A DNA stretch of 64,000 nucleotides, from contig NW_006920411.1 of the NCBI RefSeq assembly GCF_000344685.1, positions 2,343,422 to 2,407,421 of the forward strand, given 5' to 3'. Numbering within the stretch: the first letter of the stretch is position 1; each line of letters opens with the position of its first letter. The translations under genes were made by a program, and so were the position numbers. Shown here in pieces: positions 1 to 9,587 of the stretch. The notes beneath the pieces were generated by a model. That model ran no database searches. It was given only the letters and a program-made list of their open reading frames with translations, and was not told the origin of the DNA. Source of the stretch: Gloeophyllum trabeum ATCC 11539. Taxonomy: Eukaryota > Basidiomycota > Agaricomycetes > Gloeophyllales > Gloeophyllaceae.

Positions 1-1062
1 AATTCACAGACCCAACATCGTATCAGAACCTTCCTTCTGGCTCCTCATCAGTTAGGGGCACGCATGGCCGACCGCGCTGAGAAACGCGTAGCACATCCCG
101 CAGGCCGGCTCACGACGGACGCGCCGTTTGCCTATGGCACGCAGGACAGCCGCCGAGATTTGTCCTCGACTGGTCCGGATCTTCGTCACCTAATCAGAAG
201 TGCGCCCTTCGAGAGGGCTTCACACGGGAGCAGCATGCGTGGGGGCGCATATTGTATGCCTCGGAGCCAGTACCATGGGCATTTGCCCATGGGGTGGAGC
301 TTTGATTCCGCAAACCGAAGCACTATCGAAGATTATCAGTCCCGGTCTCTTCCAGTATTATGATTAAAGAGGCAACCTTGCGATGTGGTACTGCACTAGA
401 GTCGGACCCGCGTTCATATGTTCCATGGCGCGATTAATTCTCACCGGAGCTAAACTATCTTCGTCTGTGCGAGGGCTCGGGCTATCGGGACGCTGCACAT
501 TATCTTGACGTATAGACAGTAATTATGTCCCCGGATATACCCGCGAGGCGGGGAGCTAAGAAAGCAGCAGTGAAAAGGAAAGCAAATGGAGAAGCACCTC
601 CGCGGTGAACTTAGCGTGCGGTCGGCGAACACCCTGGAACGCGAGTCTATGTCAATCCTCTGCATCGGGAGAAGGGGCGAGCGGGTGCCTACCGACTCGA
701 GATAGCTCGACATACCATATGCGCAACAAGGTTTGTGGAACATGTTTAGCGCAGGGACATAGCATGGGAGCGCGCGACCGTCCACCGGTCCGCAATTACT
801 TTGTCGGCGGGCGGAGACGGAGATAAGTGCCACCAGCTCGCGGGAGACTCGACCACTAAGGTCCCCCCGCATAGATTGAACTCACTCGCAGCATGCTTGT
901 ACGCACACCCGCTCCACGCCATTCAAACGGATAGGCATGTTCATTATTCCGGGTATCTCTGCATACACTATGTCGTCGCCGGGTATCCACGATTGATGAA
1001 CGGAAAACGAAGGTGGTGATGATGATGATGGACGTCCCACAAATAAGCTTGCGATACCAGTG
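1..1062. other. No gene recognised, window edge to dynein gene
   Basis: Only short overlapping open frames occur on both strands, none with a recognisable domain or a convincing exon chain. A perfect 20-nt inverted repeat lies at 273-292 and a short GAT-repeat run near 1017-1030. The right end is probably the 3' flank of the dynein light chain gene. Confidence 0.5.
273..292. repeat. Perfect 9-bp inverted repeat with 2-nt loop
   Basis: CCATGGGCATTTGCCCATGG: the arms CCATGGGCA and TGCCCATGG are exact reverse complements around TT. It contains two NcoI-type CCATGG palindromes. It lies in unannotated DNA. Confidence 0.85.
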
Positions 1063-1721
1063 TTATGCCACCCGTACGGCAAATGCCACGCATATACATA
1101 CGATAGAGTCCTGAAATACGCGCGTGGGTGCATGCGTGACAAGAAGGAAGCGCCAATGAATCACCGGGAGTACGCTAACGAGGGGGGGAAGGACGTACAT
1201 TGAAGAACACTTCCTGCGCCACGGTGTCCGAGTCTTCCCAGTGGCAGACCATGTCAGCACTGCAATCGGTCAAGGGTCCATGATTGGTGTGCGCGGCTTC
1301 CAGAAGCAAGCTCGAGACTCACCGCCCCCCTTGCCCCAGGTTCTCGTTAATCTGGGTCAGTACGATATACTTACTACCGGGCGAGTCAGCAGGGTGCACG
1401 CAGAGCACTCGCAAAATCCAAGCAACTCACAAGCCTCGCGGTTGGATCTCTGCAGAACACGTCAGATGTCCCGGGTGTCGCGCAAGCGCAGACGGACGCA
1501 CCAATCATGCGCTCCTTGACGCGCTCGCCGATCTCCTTCATCCAGTCCTTGACCTTCGCGCGGTCCTTCGCGCCGGGCCACGCGGCGCTCTGCAGCGTCG
1601 ACTGCAGCAGTTTCTTCATGTACGCCTTGAGCAGCTCCGCGTCGAACGTCGGGCGGGGGCCGGGCGACGCGGCCTGCGAGCGGGGGGTGGGGGAGCGCAC
1701 GGACTGGTCGAGGCTAACCAT
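1063..1721 (-). CDS. Dynein light chain, Tctex-1 (DYNLT) type
   Basis: Five exons join in phase: 1721-1502, 1449-1431, 1373-1323, 1259-1199 and 1110-1063, giving about 132 residues. The product matches the Tctex-1/DYNLT family: an N-terminal helix (FDAELLKAYMKKLLQ), the segment KYIVLTQINENLGQGGR, then a DMVCHWEDSDTVAQE strand and a final VCICVAFAVR strand. In the family this small dimeric protein binds dynein intermediate chain in the cytoplasm and helps couple cargo to the motor. Exon 2 is only 19 nt. The start ATG at 1721 precedes a Ser/Pro-rich leader of about 25 residues not needed for the fold, so a shorter start cannot be excluded. It is divergent from the PEX11-like gene with about 220 bp between starts. 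Confidence 0.9.
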
Positions 1722-1941
1722 GATGGCGGTCGTGTAAGCCCAGCGAGAGCGCGTCTAGCAGGCGGTCATGTACAGCGTCTTGTCCGACGAAGCGACGCTG
1801 AGCCATGAGCTGAATGAAATCGGGCGCGGTGTTTGGCCCGTGTTTGTCCGCCACGCGGGAAGGGCGCTTGATTGCAGTGCATTCGACTCTCGCGTTCAGA
1901 GTCGAAGGCACTCGTACGCAGTGCAGTATACATAACGCAGA

Positions 1942-3397
1942 ATGTCCTTCGAGTCCGTCACGTTCCCCCACCCGCGCGAGCGCCATGAGTCCGTCGCCTC
2001 GACGTCGTCCTTCCGCGACGACAGCTTCTACCCCTCGTCCTTCGAGGTGCCCGCCACGTCCTTCCAGATGAACCCGCTCTCCTCGCACCCGCCGCGCACC
2101 CCGCGCACCTCCATCATCGCGAACAACACCGGCGCGAAGGTGTACCCCACCGCCGAGTACAACTACGCCGAGAAGAGCGAGGAGCAGAACGTCGACGTGG
2201 AGGAGGAGGAGGACGTGGTGGAGGCCGAGGAGGAGCGCGGGCGTGCGGGCAGGGTGCGGAACGAGGAGATCTGGCGGGAGATGCTGAAGACGACGGTGGG
2301 GCGGGATAAGGCGGTCGTGCGTGCTCGTGCCCCCTACTCTGCCCGCTGCTTGCGCTGACCGCCACACGCTCGCAGAAACTGATGCAGTACTCGCTAAAAG
2401 TCTACCTCCTGTTCCACACAACGGCGATGGCGAGCGGGTTCATGCGCAAGCGCGGCCGCCCGTCATGGGAGCTCGAGCTCGTGAAGCGGCTCGAGCGGAC
2501 AGTGGCCGGCTTCTCGCTGACAAGGTCTGCCTGCCCCCCTCCGCGCCGAGCCGCGCTAACCACCCCGCAGGCGGTGTCTCATCCTCTTCGACTGGCTAGA
2601 GCCCCTCACCTCCATCCAGGCGCAACAAGCCGCGCCCCTCACCTTCGACTCCTCCTCGCCCTCCAAGAGCAAACCGAAACCAAAACCGATCCTCCACAGC
2701 CTCCTGCACGCGCCGCCGCTCGTCCTCCTCGGCCTGCTGAACGGCATCGCCGACGACGTGCACACGTTCGCAAAGCTCGGGCTGCTGGGCAGCCGCGCCG
2801 GCCAGCGCGCCGGGCGGTTCGCGGACTGGTGCTGGCTGCTCAGCACGCTCGCCGCGCTGGTGGAGAATAACGTCGAGATGGCGATGGTCGGCCAGCACCA
2901 GCGGGAAGGTCGGTCCCTTTTCCCGTTTAACTCATCCAAGGGGGATGCTGATATTGTGACGGCCACGCGCTAGTGGAATCGAGGCTGTACGCCGAGTCGA
3001 TGTCGGGCGCGACGGCCAAGTCGACGCCGACGAATACGAAGATCGACGACACGGAGCTGCAGCGGTTAAACCAGAAGATGTACTGGCTGCAAGTGACGCG
3101 AACGAAGCTGCTCATGGACCTCGTCTTCGTCTGTGCGTCTTGCCCTTATGCTCTGTCCGCGCCCGCGCACGCCTAACACTTCTGCTACGTGCAGCGTACG
3201 ATGTATTCCAGTTCAAGCGCGCAAAGGCGCCTATGCAGGCGCTCACGGGCTTGACAGCCGCTGCATTGAGGTGCGCGCGCATCCTTTTCTGGCTTGACGT
3301 GCTATTTGACATGGGACGCGTACATAGCACGGCGAAGTTGTACGACCGGCATAAAAATGCGCTCGTCAAGACGCTCAGCGCTGGTCTGACATTATGA
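1942..3397 (+). CDS. PEX11-family peroxisomal membrane protein
   Basis: Six exons (1942-2316, 2376-2524, 2571-2908, 2974-3132, 3195-3270, 3328-3397) sum to 1167 nt, about 388 residues. After a disordered, acidic N-terminus of about 115 residues comes the PEX11 signature: GRDKAVKLMQYSLKVY, an amphipathic helix, then LLGLLNGIADDVHTFAKLG, a W-rich helix (FADWCWLLSTLAALVEN), and a C-terminal YDVFQFKRAKAPMQALTGL segment. PEX11 proteins bend the peroxisomal membrane and drive peroxisome elongation and division. It is longer than yeast Pex11 because of the N-terminal extension, so it resembles the divergent PEX11C-type fungal paralogues. Exact subtype is not assigned. Confidence 0.85.
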
Positions 3398-3662
3398 TTA
3401 TGATAAAGTGATATCCAAATACCCCTTGATTCCTCCGCATGTTTTGCTTTCGCATCGCAACCACCACCCGTCCTACCCCCCCTCTAATTCGTATCTCGTA
3501 CCCCCGTACTGTGCTGTACTATTATTGCTCTGGGCTTAGACTATACTTGGATCTACATTGGGCTATATTCAGTTCAAGCCCAACCCTTGAAGACACGGCC
3601 CAGCGCGTGGCTGGCGACATTATCCCGATGGGAAAGCGACACGGGTAATGCGGGACGAAATG

Positions 3663-4087
3663 TCAGCCCCATGAGAACCAGCGACGTGGGCTGAGGCTAC
3701 TCGTCGAGGGGGTGTGGTCGTGTTTGCGAAGGCGCGCCTCACGGAGGGCGTCGACCTCCGCCTCGAGCTCGCGGACGCGCGCGCGGGCTTCGTCGAGGTA
3801 CTTTTCGTGCGCGAGGTGGTTCTGCGCGAGTCGCAGGCTCTGCAAGCAAGCATGACGGGCGCACGTTTAGGTTAGACATTGCAAGCAAAGAGAACGTGCG
3901 CGGTACGGACGAGGTAGACAGCAGAGCCGAGAATAGCGACTGGGATCATGGCCGGGACAACGTCGGCGTACCATTGCGCGTGCGGGGACTTGGTCTTTGC
4001 GGAGGACGCGTCGTGCGTGCTGTAGCGGCGGGCGGTGGACGCGAGTGTGCGCGAGGAAAGCGAGGAGAGGCGAGACATGGGAGACAT
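3663..4087 (-). CDS. Small putative mitochondrial membrane protein with coiled coil
   Basis: Two exons: from ATG 4087 (or the in-frame ATG at 4078) to a donor after VAILGSAVYL, and from SLRLAQNHLAHEKY to a stop at 3663. The product is about 118 residues. It has an S/R-rich N-terminus (SRLSSLSSRTLASTARRYS) typical of a mitochondrial presequence, one hydrophobic segment (ADVVPAMIPVAILGSAVYL), then a charged heptad-like helix (ARVRELEAEVDALREARL). I do not recognise the family. Location and topology are inferred from composition only. It is divergent from the TVP38-type gene. Confidence 0.7.
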
Positions 4088-4700
4088 TGGAGACTAGCAC
4101 AGCGGTGGCTGAATGAGAGCGCTAACGGGCCGGGGGCAGCAGATGATCGTGCGTGCAACCTCGTCGGCCTCCGGGTCTCGGAGCGTCCGGCTGGTCCTCG
4201 CTCCGGAGCCACAGCAATACACTGCTCTATAGCACTGCACGCAGATGAACGCTGGTATATCTGCTGGTAACCTACGCGATGAACGCAAAGCAAACACAGA
4301 ACTGCCAGCGATACATAGAGCGGTGTAGGTCCAGACGGACCGCAGGGACCTGATAGTGGCGTGGGATCTCTCGAAATTTCTGTCTCCGCCCTGCAGTAGC
4401 ACCCCTGAATTACCTGTCACTGCTAGCGGCCCTAAGTTATATACCGTCTGCACTAATCGCCTCTCCTTGCTCTCGTCCGCCTTCCCCGCTGCCTGCCCCC
4501 TCCACCATCGTCGCTTGTCTCTACAGACAACCCGACCGCAGGGCCCAAACGCAGCCTGATCACAGGATACACACCAGTCTCAAGCGACCTTACCAGCTGG
4601 ACTGGACTGGGCTGCATCCGTTTTTTATCCAAAGAGTCGCTTATCGCGCGGTACCGAGGCGACCTTGTTACCTGCATCTTCCCCGTATATACTACGAGCC
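4088..4700. other. Intergenic, divergent promoter region
   Basis: This lies between the starts of the small mitochondrial-type gene (-) and the TVP38-type gene (+). I see no supported coding exon. A TATA-like run (gtatatacta) at about 4684-4693 lies just before the + strand ATG. Confidence 0.5.
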
Positions 4701-6135
4701 ATGGACACACAAGCCCCCGTCGCGAGCTGCTCGCGATCAACCCCGCACAGGTGCGCATCAGCGCCCGTATCCACGGCAGCGCCCCAGCGCCTGCACTCGC
4801 CCAGGCGCGAGCTGGACGCGTCCGACGCGATGTCCGAGAAGGGCTGCGAGCCGCTCACCGACATCCCGCTGCGCACACCCGCGACCGCTTCGCATCCCCT
4901 GTACACGCACGACGAAAAGACGCCGGTCGAGCCGTCCTTTGCGTCGCACTCTGCGTTTCCTTCTCGGCCCCATTCACCACACGCTCCTTCGCATCCTTCT
5001 TCCCATTATCCTCGCTCCCCCCACCACGGCGCACCTCTGATCCTCGTCCCGACGCGCTCTCCATCTACTTACACCCGCCCCCACGGTCGGCGGATACATA
5101 ATCTCATCAAGCCATGGCTCCCACTAATACTGTACGCTATCACCAGTCTGGCTTTCGTCGTCGCTATCAGCTTTTGGAAGACCGAAGTTTTCAACGGTAC
5201 GTTATCCCTTTGCTCCCGCTCTTCTATTCATATACCATCCTGCTCCGAGAATCCAGCGCACTGATAGTATGCCCGTTATTTCTGGCGCACAGGTCTCGAT
5301 GAGCTGTCACATTGGCTGCGCGAGGACGAGTACTTTGGCTACGCCGTGCTCTTCTTCCTCATCTTTCTCACTACATTCCGTAAGTCACGGTGCACGCATT
5401 CCTTGCGAGGCCACAGCTGACGCCTCCCCAGCTCCTGTACCACTATATTCGACGTTCATTATCCTATCCGGCTACACCTTCGGTCCCTGGACCGGCGCCG
5501 TCATATCCTACACCGCCGCGCTCACGGGCGCGCTGAGCGTCTTCCTCCTCTCGCGCGCGTTCCTGCGCGGCGCGATCACGCGCTGGCTCGCGCAGACGTG
5601 CACGATCCGGCGCGTCGTGCGCGCGATCGAGAAGCGCCCGCAGCTGCTCTTCCTCATCCGCCTCGCGCCGTACCCGTACAACGTGATGAACTGCCTGCTC
5701 GCGGCGGCGCCGACGCTCACGCTGCGCACGTACGCGGTGTGCACCGCGCTGAGCCTGTTCAAGGTGGTGATACACACGAGCATTGGGTCGAGCATACATT
5801 CGTTTGCGAGTTATCACCTGCATGAGCAGGAGGGCGCGGGTAGGGCGGAGGAGGGGACGAGTGCGCTCGGCCGCGTGTCGACGATTGCGGGCGTGGCGCT
5901 CTGCGTCGCGATCCTCGTTTATCTGTCGTATGTCGCGCGCAGGGCGGTGGACGAGGAGCTGGACGACGAGGACGACGGGCTGCCGTCTGCCAACCGCGAA
6001 GAGCGCGTCGCGTTCCTGTCTGCGGAGGACGAGGACGCGGAGCCCATGGCGCAGTCGCCGTTTCGGACGTCTATCCCCCTGCCCGGGAGCTCCTGGAACT
6101 CGTCGCGTCGCGAGGAGGAGACTATCGGACTCTGA
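4701..6135 (+). CDS. TVP38/TMEM64-family (VTT/DedA domain) membrane protein
   Basis: Three exons (4701-5196, 5293-5379, 5432-6135) total 1287 nt, about 428 residues. The first ~140 residues are Pro/Ser/His-rich and probably cytosolic. A membrane helix follows (PLILYAITSLAFVVAISFW). The VTT domain comes next: a reentrant segment with the Gly motif GYTFGPWTGAVISYTAALTG, the RLAPYPYNVMNCLLAAAP segment, and a final helix (GVALCVAILVYLSYVARR). The acidic tail is EELDDEDDG. Family members act in Golgi/ER membranes as scramblase-like or trafficking proteins (yeast Tvp38, human TMEM64/TMEM41). ATG 4701 has a good context; an upstream in-frame extension uses no ATG. Confidence 0.85.
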
Positions 6136-7174
6136 TTGATATTGACCAGATCGGACTGGACGGTGTATTATCTTTGTCTCTGTCGTGCTCTCTCGCTCTC
6201 GCTCTTACTTACTCTTTCTTTTGTCGCTATTATCTGAAGGTGCGCCTGTGCGTGCGTGGACATTTCGCCGATCCCTGGTGGGGTCCGCCTATCTTTCTTA
6301 TACTTAGCAAGCGATCTTTAAATGTGTACAAGGTAGTGTATAGTGGAATACAAGTTGGTTCGACGATGGTCCTTCGTACAACATATGCATCACCTACATG
6401 TACATCACCTACATGTACAAAGTCGTTCCAGAACGACTGCCCACCAAAGACGGGACAATGTAGCGTCGCACAACATTCGCACGGTGGGGCTTCCGTGTGC
6501 GCTGTCACACATGAACAGAACGGCGCCGTCGAAGCTTCTGATCGGGGACGTGCTCGGCTTCGCCCCGTCGCGTTCTCGGGGAGGACGCCGAACCCCATAA
6601 ACCAACTCTATCTCGATCGATCGATCACACGCTCTGGGCGTGATCTCAGATCGCCCTCCTCTCCTTTCGTTCTTCCGCTTCCACCTCGATGAGGAAACCT
6701 GTCCCGCCCATGTGGGAGCCCCACAGCGGCGTGACACGTTACCGTCGACCATGCCATCGCTACCGACCATCGTAGGACGCGTTATAGGCACTTTCTGATA
6801 GCACACAGCGGATAACAACGGAATGGTATACGCGTACACAAGGGATAACATCAACCGAGCAGAGGTATCAATGACAATAAACGAACCGCACACACAAGCC
6901 TGGTATACCGCTTTTGAGTGAACCTGCAAAGGGAGAGGGACGAGTAGTACATGAAAGCAAACGCAGATAGCACACCGAAGACAGACGCGATTAGGGCCGA
7001 GGGAAAAAAGGTGACAACGTTCCGGCAAACGAGCGAGAGCGGTGAACAGCCAAATATTATGGTCCGGCGGGCAAGAGGAACAAAGCAGAAGGGGTCGGAC
7101 TCCACGGGAGGAAAAGACGCAGCAGGGGATAGAGAGCATATACACAGTTTTGAGAGTCATCTTCATCGTCCGCC
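6136..7174. other. Intergenic between convergent genes
   Basis: This is the shared 3' region of the TVP38-type (+) and HSF-type (-) genes. No coding frame is supported. It contains a pyrimidine-rich run after 6170, a 15-bp direct repeat at 6389-6418 and a short GATC-repeat run at about 6615-6626. Confidence 0.5.
6389..6418. repeat. Two-copy tandem repeat, 15-bp unit
   Basis: The unit ATCACCTACATGTAC occurs twice without spacer, and each copy contains a CATGTA/TACATG inverted core. It lies in the 3' intergenic region of the TVP38-type gene. Function is unknown. Confidence 0.85.
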
Positions 7175-9587
7175 TCAGATCTCCCCGACCTTCGCGTAGT
7201 GCGGCAGGTGCTCGTTCATCGGCACGAACCCAAAGTCGGGCGAGACTGCAGCGTCGGGCAGGGCGGGGTACAATCCAGCGAGGAGAGGGATCATGGAAAG
7301 ACTTTGGTCAGCGAGTCAGTTTACATCCGCAAAACGATCACCGATCTGACGGCAGAGAAAGGGCGCGGGGGAGAAGACGGGGCATGAACAAGAACGCAGA
7401 CGCAAGGAAGAGAACAGAAACTCACATCGGTTCACGTCCGTCTCCGCAAAGCCCTCACCAACACCCGTCCCAGGCGGCGTAGCAGCCGCGCTGCTCGCAT
7501 GACTCGTCGCGCTCAAGCTACTCGCACTCGTCGAGGGCCGCACACTCCGCTCATACCCATGCCAGCCCGCACCGTGACTCGAATGCCCGTGGCTCGAGTG
7601 CGGTGCGTGCCCACCATTGTCCATCGGCCCATCCCCACCCGCCGAGTATGCAAAGTCACCCTGCGCCGGGTTGAAGTACGTGTCCTGCAGACTCGGCAAT
7701 GCAATCATGCTTCGTACCCGCTGCATGCTATGGCCCCCAGTCTCTTCGTGTGGCTGTGGGCTCGTGGATGGTCGGTCGTAGGGCGAGGGGTACGGGCTCA
7801 TCGCCTGGCTGTGCCGCCGACCCCTCGAGCTGCGAACCGAGAGGCTCGCACCGTTATGGTAGTTCTTCCCGGCCGCACTGCTATTCGGCCGCGAGCCATT
7901 AGGCGAGACTGGCCGATGCGCGCTTGATCCGGGACGCGAGTTGTACCCCTCGTCATACGGTGGCATCGAGCTCATCGAAGACACGGAATAACCCGTATTC
8001 GGTCGGCTATCGGGTGAGGGAATTGATGACGAGGTCGCGGTCGGCAGAGAAGAGTACGGGCTTCCGGAATAATTCGTATTGATGGTGGGTCGCTGTTGAT
8101 GGTGGCCGGAGGACGAGCTGTGGTATCCACCGGGGGAATACCCACTCGAGCTGCTCGGGTTCAACAGACTTGACAAGCTGCCGGAGTGGCCTCCTCCTTG
8201 ACCGCCCGCGGGGCTCCCATTCCACGAGCCCTGGTTATCACTGTACGGGTATTGGCTCCCCGCACTCCCATACGGGCTCATGCTCGGCAAGTTGCTGAAG
8301 CCCTGACCGCCATGACCGTTCTCCTCAGCCGGGCTCATCTGATAATGCCCGCCAGGGCTGTGGGTGTACATGGCAGGGGGATCCGACGGCACAGTGAGCG
8401 GAGGTAGTGCACTGCGCATCGCGTGATGACCACTGTGATGTTGATGATGCTGGCTGGCGTGGGGGTAGCTGGAGCCCCATCCAGCGGCCGCGGCACCGCC
8501 TTGACTGAGAGGCGTGAAACTGCCTGGCGCTGAGAAGCCTCGTTGACGTCCCATCGAAGAAGGTGATGAGAGAGGCTTGCCTGGTGCCATGGGGTATGAG
8601 GAAGAGGGAACATTGAAGGGGACGGAGTTGGATGCGAGCCCGATTGCTGATCGCGGCGCCTGCTGCATGAGAGACGGGTCGTTGTCGCGCTTTTTCGGCT
8701 TGGGGAGACGAGGGGGCACTCGCCGCTTGAAGTTGGCGACGACTTCGGGGGGAGAGTGGCGGTTGAGGGTTGGATGCGCTGCGCACAGCGTTAGATGCGA
8801 TCATACTGTGAATAGGAGGCTCGACTTACACCATGTGCTAGCGTCGGGGTCGTCGATGGCGGGATCGACGTTGCGAAGGTTGACTTTGCGCATGAAGCCA
8901 TAGATCTAGGTACAGAAACGCGCGAAGGCGGCGCGGAGTAAGTAACATGAAGAACACTGACAAGGAGGAAAGGTAGCCAGGAACGAGGCGCAGAAGAAGA
9001 GAAGGCGTGTACTGACGTTTAGTTGCCGGGAGAAGCTGGCGAAGCGCGACTGGCGGTAGACGCTCGGGAGTACGTGCAGTGCTAGCTGTTCTGGTTTCTC
9101 CACGATGATGTGTTCACCGGTGGGATCCCATCTAATCATATGATGGTTTTCGGGGCGTTCGAGCAGGCTGGATGCGGCGCGGACATGGTACAGAGGCACA
9201 AAGGAGAACCATGGGGATTGCACGATAAGACGCGAATTTTCATTACGGAGAAAACGGGGATAATACACACGCGTAGAGCTTCGTGAGGAAGGTCGCCTGG
9301 GGCTTGCCCGTCGTCGGTTCAGCCTTTGTTGTTGTGGCAGGCTGCTGTGACGGTTGCTGGGACGGCTGCTGGGACTGGCTCTGGTGATCGGGGGACTTTG
9401 CAGGGGACTGGGACGCGTCGAAATTCTGGTCGGAGCTGGAGTTGGAATTTGAGCTGCTGGTCGAGAGGAGGGACGGCGGGTAGACCATGTCGTTGTTCAG
9501 GCTGTACTGCTGCGCGTCCTGGGAGCGGTGGTAGGACTGCTGCTGGGGGCGGACCTGGTAGGTGGACGGCGGGTAGAGGTCTGCCAT
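7175..9587 (-). CDS. HSF-type DNA-binding transcription factor
   Basis: Exons 9587-9271, 9167-9017, 8905-8830, 8778-7426 and 7245-7175 sum to 1968 nt, about 655 residues. Residues ~98-205 form the heat-shock-factor winged helix: ATFLTKLYALLERPENHH, the recognition helix SRFASFSRQLNIYGFMRKV, then STWSHPTLNRHSPPEVV. The DNA-binding domain is cut by three introns. The C-terminal ~440 residues are low-complexity Ser/Pro/Gly/His/Gln. A clear hydrophobic-heptad trimerisation helix after the domain is not obvious, so it may be an Hsf-related regulator (Sfl1/Mga1/Hsf3-like) rather than canonical Hsf1. The small last exon is chosen because its phase and acceptor fit; its position is the least certain. 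Start is the ATG before ADLYPPSTYQ. Confidence 0.87.
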
